Assembly (NCBI GenBank): GCA_009760855.2
Contig: WPIO01000042.1
Span: forward strand, 1,395,001-1,459,000
Length of the DNA stretch: 64,000 bases
Source of the DNA: Cristatella mucedo
Taxonomy: Eukaryota; Bryozoa; Phylactolaemata; Cristatellidae
Reading direction: 5' to 3'
Below are positions 57,001 through 64,000 of the stretch, one piece after another. The notes below the pieces were generated by a model. It saw nothing but the letters and a program-made list of their open reading frames with translations. It searched no databases and was not told where the DNA came from. How positions within the stretch are numbered: position 1 is the first letter of the stretch; each line of letters starts with the position of its first letter. A program made the translations under genes and the position numbers.

Positions 57001-59254
57001 GCAGCCGTCTAGTGTGTGTAGACTGGGCTTGGCTGCCGTCGCGTGAAATAAAGGTTTTGGTGTTGGAGCCAGCAAACTTGTTGCTCGGTCGCGCTACACA
57101 GCCCGACGACAGGTCGTGCGGAGGGCTGTCACAGGGTGACATGCACAATTTCAGCATGCAAGTGTGGCGAGTGGCAGCATGCACAGTGTAAGCATGCATA
57201 AGCGGATAAAAGTCAAATCACAGGTTTTCACCAAGAGCTATCATAAATAGGTGAGTTTTTAATTTCTTTTTAAATGTAGTCAAGTCAGGTGATGCCATGA
57301 CGCAAGTCGGGAGTCAGTTCCAGGCTTTGGGAGCATAAGAACTAAATGCACGGTCTCCAAAGGATTTGAGGTTTGTACGAAGTATAGGTAAGGAGTTAGT
57401 TTCTGAAAAGCGGGTAAGATAAAGCTTGGCCTGGTGTTACGATAGCCTTGGCCTGGTAGTATGATGTCTGCGCAGCATCATGCTCCTGTAGGTTAGCTGA
57501 AGAAGTATGTCGTCATACAGTCATTCTTAGTGGCAGATTACTAATATCTTGCCCCGAATCGGCGTTAAAATAAATAAATCCTAGCTGATTAAACAGCCTC
57601 TTTTTGTATAGCGACAGAAGAGCCTGTACGGCTATCACCACCGCTTACAGTGGCGATAAAGAATCGCCCACGGCAGGAATCAAACCCACGACTTCGGGAC
57701 CGAGGTCATGAAAGCAACCGCCTTACCTAGTGTGCCATCACGGCCAGGTGCAGGGGTTGAGTTAGAAATCTGGCACAGTAACCCTTTACTAATTGGATAC
57801 TCCAAAGACCGATCCCTATAAGTAGGTTAGCCTAGCTGTTCGCTGGCTTTAAGCATTTTCGTTCTGGTCATGGCTTCTTGCTATATCTATCGCAGCATTT
57901 GACAGGCGACTGGCAGCTGCTGGGCGGAAGTGGCATACCGTACAAGCGTTACAATCGTGGCAGACACGATATGTAAGCCGGGGTGCTGACGAAGAACTGA
58001 AAACTTGTCAAGTTAGACAGAAACAGAGGTTCACCTGAACAAGCTAGCTTTCGAGGTTCAGCCAGCACCCTAGACCCAGACCTTGGGCTAACTGATGGGG
58101 TGATCCAAGCGTCGACTCTTATATACAGACGAACGTTTGCTGAACCATCTGCCGAGCTCGCGATGAGCAGGCTCCTGCCTGTCGGGTCCTATACCGGCGA
58201 GCTTCACTGAAAGAGAGTGAGCCCATGTGCCCGTCCCATTTTTGCAAACACTGTATCTGTTTACCTGCAGAGATCAATGCCCAAACTCGACACTTTACCG
58301 CAGCTCATCCTAAAGCGGGGCCGATGCTGCCGTCTCTATTTTGAGACAGACTTGAGCAGGCTTTCTTTCTTTCTTCTTGGTTTTTTATGCAAAACTTGTC
58401 GATCAATCAAGCCAAGTAGCTCAGAAATCTATGCCGAGGTAGCGTCCGGTCGATAAGTCGCGAATCCTTCTTGGAATCGGCAGCGCTCTCACAAGCTGAG
58501 CGAGCTCCCGTTCCGTCACCGCATGCCTTCGCCGTTCCGGCACTCCCGACGAGCGTTGGAACGTTCGCATGTCACATCCGGTTGGGCATTTTCTTTCGCC
58601 GACAGGTTTCCGCACGAGTTGCTTCGAGCCCTGCGGAAGATGTTCGTCTCCAACTGGGACCTGATGCAGGAAGCACTAGCTCCGGCTGACTTCCAGGCCA
58701 TCGTGAGGCGTCTAGAAGCCACCACTTCAACAGTGCCTTCGCTGCAGTTTCTCTGTCGTGGCGTCATCCGGCGATCCTTGGGCACTCAGTCCGGGAGCAA
58801 TGCTGAGAAGCTGGACCTGCCAAGGACGCTGGTCCAGTACATCAGGATGGACAGAGAGTGGCGCGAGTTGGATGCTCGCTTGTTCGTGGCTGCAGGAGGC
58901 AATTCCAGAGCGACAGTGAGTGGTGCCAGAGCAGCAGTAGGGGGTGCCAGGGCGGCAAAAGACGGCGCTGGGGCGGCAGAAGGCGGCGCTGGGGCGGCAG
59001 AATGCGGCGCCGGGACGGCAGAAGGCGGCGCCGGCACGGCAGAAGGCGGCGCCGGGATGGCAGAAGGCGGCCCTGAGGCGGCAGAAGGCGGCGTAAGAGC
59101 GGCACAAGGTGGAGCCGGAGAGGCACAATTTGATGCCGGAGAGCCAGCAGTTGCCGGTCCGGTCTTTGGCGGCTGTGGAGCGGCAGTTGGCCTTGCGGTT
59201 GAACCCAGTGGCAGCATTGGACCTGCAGAGGTGTCTGATGATGGTGACAACTGA
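49206..59254 (+). CDS. ASB-like gene: ankyrin repeats, SOCS box, Gly/Ala/Glu repeat tail (5' end not seen)
   Basis: Eight exons (listed separately) join in phase at all seven GT..AG introns and give about 579 residues from the first visible acceptor. Seven to eight ankyrin repeats are seen, with TPLH-type cores such as GQTVLHVSA, GCTPLFFA, ETPLLYAC and GESPLSAA, and helices such as VVKLLMEAGADI. The last exon carries a SOCS box: SLQFLCRGVI fits the Elongin-BC box (S/T/P)LxxxCxxx(A/I/L/V), and LDLPRTLVQYI is a partial Cullin-box-like LP region. ASB proteins are known substrate receptors of Elongin B/C-Cullin5 ubiquitin ligases; the target here is unknown. Unlike typical ASBs, which end at the SOCS box, about 130 residues follow, mostly Gly/Ala/Glu octapeptide repeats. 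Introns 2 and 7 hold mobile elements. The upstream exon(s) with the start codon were not found. The exact ASB subtype is not assigned. Confidence 0.85.
49502..49643 (+). CDS. ASB-like exon 2
   Basis: The acceptor follows a strong pyrimidine tract (ttttctctcctcccgcag). It encodes IMEVALRSGPRHLPEILLGY and WLGQTVLHVSAELGQ, a clear ankyrin repeat. The donor is GTAAGG at 49644, phase 2. Confidence 0.85.
49781..52900 (-). mobile_element. Nearly full-length LINE-A in ASB-like intron 2
   Basis: The best LINE-A copy, about 3.1 kb, lies on the minus strand, opposite to the gene. From its 5' side (52900) it encodes the start of an APE-type endonuclease (LNACLWNPRSMCDKP, GIDLLALTETW; frame 52916-52653). 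The endonuclease C-terminus has the conserved SDH (LSDHMQISFNL; 52267-51746). The RT follows in two pieces: 51300-50980 with FQSGFKANHSTDSVLL and 50956-50123 with FYADDTQLY intact. Motif A reads AAFGTIDH where the catalytic Asp of FDTIDH is expected, and the frame is broken several times, so it is inactive. It ends with a conserved 3' end and an irregular (AAT)n tail. It supplies the reference structure for the other LINE-A fragments. Confidence 0.92.
53238..53365 (+). CDS. ASB-like exon 3
   Basis: The acceptor is ctcgcgccgttgcag. The first base completes a Cys codon with exon 2. It encodes FGYDLEARDSNGCTPLFFAV and EAVALLLAAG. The donor is GTGAGA at 53366, phase 1. Confidence 0.9.
53583..54075. 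repeat. (CT)n-rich microsatellite in ASB-like intron 3
   Basis: CT-rich tract with TTT and CCC interruptions. The poly(Ser-Leu/Phe) frames of up to 380 codons that run into flanking exon sequence are artefacts. Confidence 0.97.
54077..54834. other. Intronic GC-rich sequence (rest of ASB-like intron 3)
   Basis: Overlapping long open frames on both strands (up to 263 codons) reflect low stop-codon density in GC-rich DNA. None has a domain. Treated as intron. Confidence 0.6.
54835..54908 (+). CDS. ASB-like exon 4
   Basis: The acceptor is ctgttcgttgcag. It encodes KVDARNIWEETPLLYACKRA. The donor is GTAACG at 54909, phase 0. It is the shortest exon (74 bp). Confidence 0.85.
55125..55263 (+). CDS. 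ASB-like exon 5
   Basis: The acceptor is tctcgctcgcag. It encodes VVKLLMEAGADIHATDLLGE and then SPLSAAISSRRE. The donor is GTTTGC at 55264, phase 1. Confidence 0.88.
55437..55651 (+). CDS. ASB-like exon 6
   Basis: The acceptor is ctctctgcttccag. It encodes ADVNVLDMNGCTTLQLAVEH and a second repeat ending CAEALLDRGADVDV. The donor is GTAAGG at 55652, phase 0. Confidence 0.9.
55775..56025 (+). CDS. ASB-like exon 7
   Basis: The acceptor is gttggtgcgtgcag. It encodes DGMTAVAIATRLGDAAMLRL, then a Pro/Arg/His-rich insert of about 25 residues between repeats, then LYTVSARGNWPFFDILLAHH. The donor is GTAAGT at 56026, phase 2. Confidence 0.85.
56558..57435 (-). mobile_element. LINE-A 3' fragment split by a solo LTR
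   Basis: The minus LINE-A end starts at 56560 (AAT tail) and runs to 56697. The LTR interrupts it, and it resumes at 57134 through the 3' UTR and the end of the ORF at about 57430. It lies in ASB-like intron 7. Confidence 0.88.
56698..57133 (+). mobile_element. Solo LTR with target-site duplication
   Basis: 436 bp beginning TGTGG and ending CTGTCACA (TG...CA ends with TGTG/CACA inversion), flanked by the direct repeat GGGTG (56693-56697 and 57134-57138). The uninterrupted LINE-A copies read 'aggggtgacatgcac' here, so this is a clean insertion. It holds a TATA-like sequence (ggaatataagg, about 56941) and AATAAA at 57047-57052, which suits the plus orientation. The internal retrotransposon is absent, so it is a recombination remnant. 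I could not show that it belongs to the gag-protease element at 61-64 kb. Confidence 0.88.
57583..57745 (-). repeat. tRNA-derived SINE, family S2 (most complete copy)
   Basis: On the minus strand it reads 'ggccgtgatggcacactaggtaaggcgg' (A-box region) and 'gtgggtttgattcc' (B box), followed by 'gtgggcgattctttatcgcc', 'gcggtggtgatagccgta' and 'tctgtcgctata...agaggctgttt'. It lies in ASB-like intron 7. Confidence 0.8.
57750..58605. other. Remainder of ASB-like intron 7
   Basis: No repeat or exon with fitting splice phase was seen. The phases of exons 7 and 8 already agree without an additional exon. Confidence 0.5.
58606..59254 (+). CDS. ASB-like exon 8: SOCS box and repeat tail
   Basis: The acceptor is ttctttcgccgacag; the first base completes a codon with exon 7. 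It encodes FPHELLRALRKMFVSNWDLM, the SOCS box at about 58730-58855, then the repeat-rich tail (58917-59150) and a stop (TGA 59252-59254). Long in-frame minus-strand frames over the tail are shadows of the GC-rich 24-bp repeat. Confidence 0.88.
58917..59150 (+). repeat. In-frame 24-bp tandem repeat coding the Gly/Ala/Glu tail
   Basis: The unit codes roughly GA-G-x-AEGG (GAGAAEGG, GAGTAEGG, GAGMAEGG and so on), with about nine units varying by substitution but all in frame. Expansion or contraction of whole 24-bp units would keep the frame. Confidence 0.9.
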
Positions 59255-60410
59255 AAGCGGTGGAGGAGCCAGCAGGAGCCAGGTGCAGGAGCCAGCAGCA
59301 GCAGCCGCGGCGGAGGAGCTTCGTGGTGCCAATTACCATCTCCAAGAGACCTTGTGGTAGCTAAGGTAGCTCCGGGCGTGACCTTCATTCGAATAGAAGG
59401 AGAGATCACTAACATCATCAGGAGAGTCGCTGGAGTACACCATGCGAATGCAGAAGCACAGATGGCTTCGTCAAAGCTGCTCCAGCAGGTGTAGCAGTTG
59501 TCGGTGACTGAGTCAACGGTGTCGAGCTAGCCAGAGACACGGAATGAAAGCCAGTGAGGAAGTTGGACCAAAGGAAGAAGGAAGTGCGATGAAGAAGGAA
59601 GAAGAACGTGACAAAGGAAGCACCGAATCCAGGCTTGAGCCTGGGGCTGCGCCACCGAAGCTCCAGGCTGCTATCCGACTGCGGCTGCCACGATGGAGGC
59701 AAGGGCCACGGCAGCTGCGATGTAGCCGGTGACGTCACTGGGGCTTCCGGTGGCGGTGCCGGATCCAGCTGTAGCCACATGCCTGCGACCGGCTGTGCCG
59801 GACCACGCAGCCGTAGCGCCCAGGGTCAAAGCGGTATTTATACAACCGGAGGCTGGGCAGAGGCAGTGGATGCAGGAACCGGAGGCCCGGCTCCGCTAGA
59901 TGATGCCAGGAACAAGCGAATAACCTCCGAGCTAGGATTCGTATGTCAGGGGGCCTGCCGCTGGGCCGCGCCTGTCCCGGCTCGGCCCAATAATCTGGTC
60001 CGCTGAGAGCTAATTTTGGGCTAACTTTTTTATGGAAATGCTGGCCTAAATATTGCACTGCTCACAAGCCTGCCGATTGCATTATTCTTCTTAAGTAGCA
60101 ATCGCAGCAAGAGGTTTTCCGGATTTTGAGCGAGACACGCGGGCTTCGTCAAGCTCTGCAATCCGCCTCGGATTTTTACTACAACCACTGCTTGCTGCCG
60201 CTGCTTCGTGCGAACTCCGGGCTGCAGAACTGCTTAGACACTAGGGTGTGCTGCTGCTGCTGCACGAAACCTCAAAGTGAATGGAATGATGGCTCAGAGA
60301 TTAGCTATGAAAGCATTTCTTTAATTGGAAAGTCGCTACAGGCGTTCGGCTTCGATTAAACGAGGGAGCAGGGAACGATTACGTTGTACGAGAAATAAAG
60401 AATAAAGGCT
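59255..60410 (+). other. Probable 3' UTR of the ASB-like gene
   Basis: No exon-like frame continues after the stop. Short frames on both strands lack domains. Two AATAAA motifs (about 60394 and 60401) are the first plausible poly(A) signals downstream. Confidence 0.45.
60394..60407 (+). terminator. Candidate poly(A) signals
   Basis: 'gaaataaagaataaagg' holds two AATAAA motifs, about 1.14 kb after the ASB-like stop. It could instead belong to an LTR. Not decisive. Confidence 0.4.
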
Positions 60411-60419
60411 TGTAACAGA

Positions 60420-61467
60420 ATGTCGACGCCAGTCTCAACGGCGAGGCCTGCGATACAACGCTGCGATACAACGCGAAAGAAAGGGATTCGCAGACGGATC
60501 GCACTCGGCTAGCCACCGCACTCCCGCAGAGAGCTGAGCGAAGGAGTGGCAACTCGCTCGGTGGCGGCGCTCGCCTGCGTTCGCTTCTGGACGGTGATTG
60601 CTCGAGAAATCGCCGAAAATAGTACCTCCAGGCTTGGCGGGCATTTCATCGAGTCTTTCGGTTTCGCCGAAAGAAGAGGCAGCTTCGCCAGTCGCCGGTC
60701 GTTAGCGGACTCAAACTAGTCAAGCAATTGCGAAGGCGGGTTGCTACAGCACCCCAAGATACGAGCAGCTAACTGAGTAGCCGGCAGAACACAACTTCGC
60801 AGTCTAAGTTGCACTTAGCTGTCCGTCGTCGTAGGTTTGCCTCTCGTGCTCTTGAAGCGTAGTCTCGCCTCGACTCCCAAGCTGCAGCCCTGAGCTCTCG
60901 GGGCGTAGTCTCTGCTCGACTACCCAAGCTGTCCCTCCGCTCTGTCACTCGTCTCATTATATTCTCTCTCCTTTCAACTCCTGACCTCGCGCGCCGCTGC
61001 TATTTCTACTTCATCATATTAGTCGGTGCACATCCTGACCGCAACGTCGGCACCAGGCTTCATTCTAACTTTAGCGGGTAGACCAGGAGTCAGGCTTGTA
61101 CTAGCTGTCCAAGTCGAACCCGCTAAGACAACCACATTAGTCGCTCCATCTCCTAACCGCATCGCCTGCATAAAGCTCCATTCTAACCTGAGCTAGGTGA
61201 GTCAGGAGCTGGGTCTGTACTAGGCGCCCTAGTCGACCCCCCCCCCTCTAAGGCAAGGGCTCCCATCGCGGCTAAGCTGAGAGCTGCACCAGTGCATTAC
61301 TCTCCTTCCTCGCGAGATACGGCCTCGTATCTGATCAGTCCGGGCTCCGGCGTTAAAAAAACCACTGGCCCAAGTGGGGAAAAAAAAGCATGGAGCCCCA
61401 TAATGGACTGATCCGACACTTTGGCCCGTCCGGGGTGGTGTTAATGCAATGCTGCGGTAGCTTCGCA
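60420..61467. other. Downstream of gag-protease: no polymerase; candidate LTR region
   Basis: In the minus direction this is where pol would begin, but no RT, RNase H or integrase sequence exists in any frame. 'TGTTACA' on the minus strand at about 60414-60420 could be an LTR end, and 'gaatataatgag' (about 60955) is TATA-like. No second copy of an LTR lies in the window to confirm it. Confidence 0.4.
61018..61250. repeat. Tandem duplication, 118 bp unit, two diverged copies
   Basis: Copies 61018-61135 and 61136-61250 share 'attagtcg', 'catcctgaccgca/catctcctaaccgca', 'ccattctaac', 'gagtcagg', 'tgtactag' and 'agtcga', and both end near 'ctaag/ctaagg'. The second includes C11 at 61237. It may lie within an LTR or leader. 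Confidence 0.85.
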
Positions 61468-63455
61468 TTAGCACCACATATCTCGATACCGAGGATTAGG
61501 CCTACGCTCGCGGTCGCGGCGCAGCAAATGGCATTGGCTATCATCCTGCCCAGCTGAAGAACGGCGGTCGTCGTCTCCTGGGTCGCCCTGCCGCTCGGCC
61601 AGAGGGCGAGGGCTCGGACGTGTGGCTCCAACTTCAGCTATGCCATACGTAGAGGCCTTGATACGGTGACCTGTCCGTGAAGTTGGCTCCGGCGGAACCG
61701 CATCGCTGCCGCGAAACTGTGGTGGAGCCGGGTCCACAGCTGCCGGCGTTGCAACCGAGAACCTAGTAACCGTGAGAATGTTCGCATCCAAGCCGGTTGG
61801 CAGTGGTTGACGTGGACGAATCCGAGGCCTCGGCGTCGGTTTAACGTCGCCTGCAACTGAAACACTGGCATTAGTTTTGCCTACTATGCCTAGCTTCGCA
61901 TCCACCAGCTTCGGTGACTTGCTCTGCCTGACCGTAGCTCGGCGAATCTGTTGTGGCGGAGCTAAAGCCTCCGAGTGACCCACCAGTGGTAGATGGTGGT
62001 CACCCACCTGCACGGTTCCACGCCCATAGTCGTAGGTGACCGGCGGCAGGGAGACAAGAAAGTCAGTTCCCAACAGCAGCGGCTGCAGAGACTCGGTGGT
62101 GACATAGAATTGGTGCTCGCGGGTGATGCCTCCCACTTGCACGCTCGCTGTCACGGCTCCTATTATAGGCAGGGAAGAACCCGTGATACTGGACGCCCGA
62201 ACCGACTCTATCGACAAGGGAAGGCACAGCTGGCGGGCAAAAGAGGCTGCCATCAGGGAGATATTGGCACCTGTGTCCCAAAGTCCGGTAACCAGCACAC
62301 CATTCCCCGTCACCGGTGCAAGAGTATGCGGCGCGTCGACACTGGTGCCCACCACTTCCTGCCTCATCGGCGCCGGTGGCAGCGGCTCCTGTTGCGGCAG
62401 GCCCGATCGAGCCTCAAGGAAGCCGTAGCCATGAAGACCAAAACCACTCTCAGAGGCCTGGTAAGCCCTGGGATAGTTGTGGACGCCTGTCGAGAGCGAA
62501 GGTGCCCACCCAGCCGAAGCACGGCCCACGTACCCGCTCGGACCAAGAGAACCGGGCGACACTGGCCCGGAAGGTCGCCGGCCACTCGAGTCTGGCCGTG
62601 AACCCGCGCGACTGAGGTGTGTTGGTCCGTACCCTGCGTGGCTTCGATAAGCCAACCCATAGTGGGACGGTCTGCCACGTCCTGCGTCCACCCATCTATC
62701 CCTGTAGCCCCTGGCAGCCTGCACCCGGTAGTCGGGCCGCCAACTGTTCCGTACAGGCGGCTTGCCTCGCGGCTGATACGACTGTTTTGTGGTGGGTTCG
62801 AAGGTTCCCCTCTGTCCCTTAGCCAGCAGGTCATATACTTGGGTCATTTTCCCGGTCAATGCATCCACCTTACTCTCTAAATCTCGAGAAACAGGGGCCC
62901 TATCCCTTCCGGATGGGTATGGGCGGCCTTGGTCACCGGCATGCTCGGCGGAAGCAGTCCCGCGACTAAAGAAGCGAGGGTTGGCTTCGCATCTTTCAGC
63001 GAAAGCTAGGGCCTCGTTTAGGCAGGCACAATCTTTAGCAAAGACCGCGCCGCTAATCGCGGGATGAAGGCCGCCAACGAACAAGGAGAGGACCATAGCG
63101 TCACGGTCTGCCTGCGGAGTAGTAGGGTATGCGACGGTGGCAGTATCTACAAGGTGCCTGTAGAAGTCGTAAACACTTTGTGCAGCACCCTGGCGACAAT
63201 CGTGTAGTGCCCCGCGAGCAGAATCACGACGCACGCCAGAGGTGAACTTTTGCACCAGTTCAGCTTTCATTCCCTCGAATGTACATCGTTGGCCTGGCTC
63301 AGCGCAGAGCCGTTCATAGACCGAGCGATATACGTCAAGCGCTCGGCCGCGAAAATATGCCCCCAAGCGCGATAGCTGAAGGTCCGGAGACCATCCGCAG
63401 GACCTAGAAAGCACCTCATAATCGCTGATCCACCGTGGGAAGGAGTCCGTCAGGT
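61468..63455 (-). mobile_element. Ty3/gypsy-like gag (C-terminal part) and aspartic protease
   Basis: A minus frame of 648 codons (GTG-led; the frame is open somewhat upstream). Residues 1-150 resemble a retrotransposon Gag (DLQLSRLGAYFRGRALDVYR, AYPTTPQADRDAMVLSLFVG). Residues about 200-340 are Arg/Gly/Ser/Pro-rich, without a CCHC zinc knuckle. A retropepsin fold follows: catalytic DTGA at 380-383 (GLWDTGANISLMA), a flap-side SSLPIIGAV stretch and LLLGTDFL at about 446-453. The remaining 195 residues are Pro/Arg-rich without RT motifs. Gag packages element RNA and the protease cleaves the polyprotein. Pol is absent. It is either a deleted or non-autonomous element, or a host-adopted gag-protease gene. 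Confidence 0.85.
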
Positions 63456-64000
63456 CCCCCGGAAGGGTGCCAGTTTCAGCACTGAGGCCTCTAGGCTCCC
63501 GTCAAACGCGGCTGCGGGTGCGGGCACAACGAATATCCGGCTCGGCAATGCCGGCTCAGCCGTGCGAGGAGTCTGGTCAGCGCGCGGGCTAGCAACAGGT
63601 CGGGCGTAGTCTCCGCGTGCATTAGCCGCCGGCGCGAAAGTGAGGGCGGCACCCGAGTGCACCTGTGGGTTTTCCACATGGTCCGGCCGCGAATAGTTTA
63701 CCGCGCCACCGGAAGCAGGGTTAGCGGAAAAAGGCTCCGCGCGGGGTGAAAAAAGGATAGCGGTCGCAGCGTGCGAAGCATCAGCAGCGTGTGGCGGAGC
63801 GATTCCTGCTGGGTACGTCGTAACGTACGGGGCGTAACCTTCAGCGGGTCGCAAAGCAGTGGACGCAGCGTACCCCTCCGGAAGCGGTAAGGGACCGACC
63901 GCGTACTGTGACGGCAAATGAAGTGCGGTCGGAGCACCGTGCGGCGCAGCTGGCGGGGTGCCGGTCGGCGGCGAAGTTACCGACCCGGCTGGTGCGCTGG
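63456..64000 (-). mobile_element. Gag N-terminal part, runs off the window edge
   Basis: The minus frame (from the edge to a stop just past a five-base homopolymer at 63456-63460) is Pro/Ala/Ser-rich, ending LKLAPFRG. The conserved Gag context continues in the other frame downstream, so the two frames are parts of one gag interrupted by a single-base length change in the run, real or a sequencing error. No stop lies between 63917 and 64000, so the true start is outside the window. Confidence 0.75.

Noticed and set aside
58727-59418. Minus-strand Ala/Pro-rich frames of 167-210 codons
   Set aside because: Shadow translations of the 24-bp repeat in the last ASB-like exon.

Overview
The window is nuclear DNA from a multicellular animal, most likely an invertebrate. 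The evidence is a spliced ankyrin-repeat + SOCS-box gene (a metazoan family) with GT..AG introns, several families of non-LTR retrotransposons, tRNA-derived SINEs and very long microsatellites. I cannot name the species. Nothing looks bacterial or viral in organisation, and the longest open frames on the left are microsatellite artefacts.

Left part (1-32 kb). This half is AT-richer and gene-poor. It is built from decayed copies of two LINE families. LINE-A has an (ATT)n tail and a conserved 3' hairpin-like end; LINE-B has an (ATTAC)n tail. Several insertions are nested. Between about 7.8 and 30.8 kb lies a decayed tandem array: block Y occurs three times (about 10.4, 19.7 and 26.6 kb), each downstream of a GATA/GGAT/GACA-type microsatellite; block X occurs twice (about 7.8 and 11.9 kb); and a distal block with the same LINE and SINE insertions occurs twice (about 23.4 and 29.3 kb). 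Only one unit carries a plausible gene, a 97-codon secreted, strongly basic protein at 9834-10127 with its own AATAAA.

Middle (32-49 kb). This half is GC- and CpG-richer, with CT microsatellites, poly-C/poly-G tracts of 10-16 bases, LINE-A 3' fragments, local tandem duplications and a tRNA-derived SINE whose 3' tail matches LINE-A. Two promoter- or first-exon-like places (39.1-39.4 kb and 40.6 kb) are only suggestive.

Right part (49-64 kb). A plus-strand ankyrin/SOCS-box (ASB-like) gene can be assembled from eight exons (49206-59254) whose splice phases agree at every junction. Its introns host a nearly full-length LINE-A, a CT microsatellite, a LINE-A fragment carrying a solo LTR with a 5-bp target duplication, and a SINE. 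Past its candidate poly(A) signals the minus strand carries a Ty3/gypsy-like gag-protease reading frame (61468 to the window edge) with no polymerase downstream.

Functional picture: apart from the ASB-like gene (predicted substrate-recruiting subunit of an Elongin B/C-Cullin ubiquitin ligase) and the small secreted protein, almost everything recognisable is mobile or repetitive DNA. The most useful biology here is in the SINE/LINE tail sharing, the paralogous empty sites, the templated palindrome at 21.2 kb and the unusual repeat tail beyond the SOCS box.
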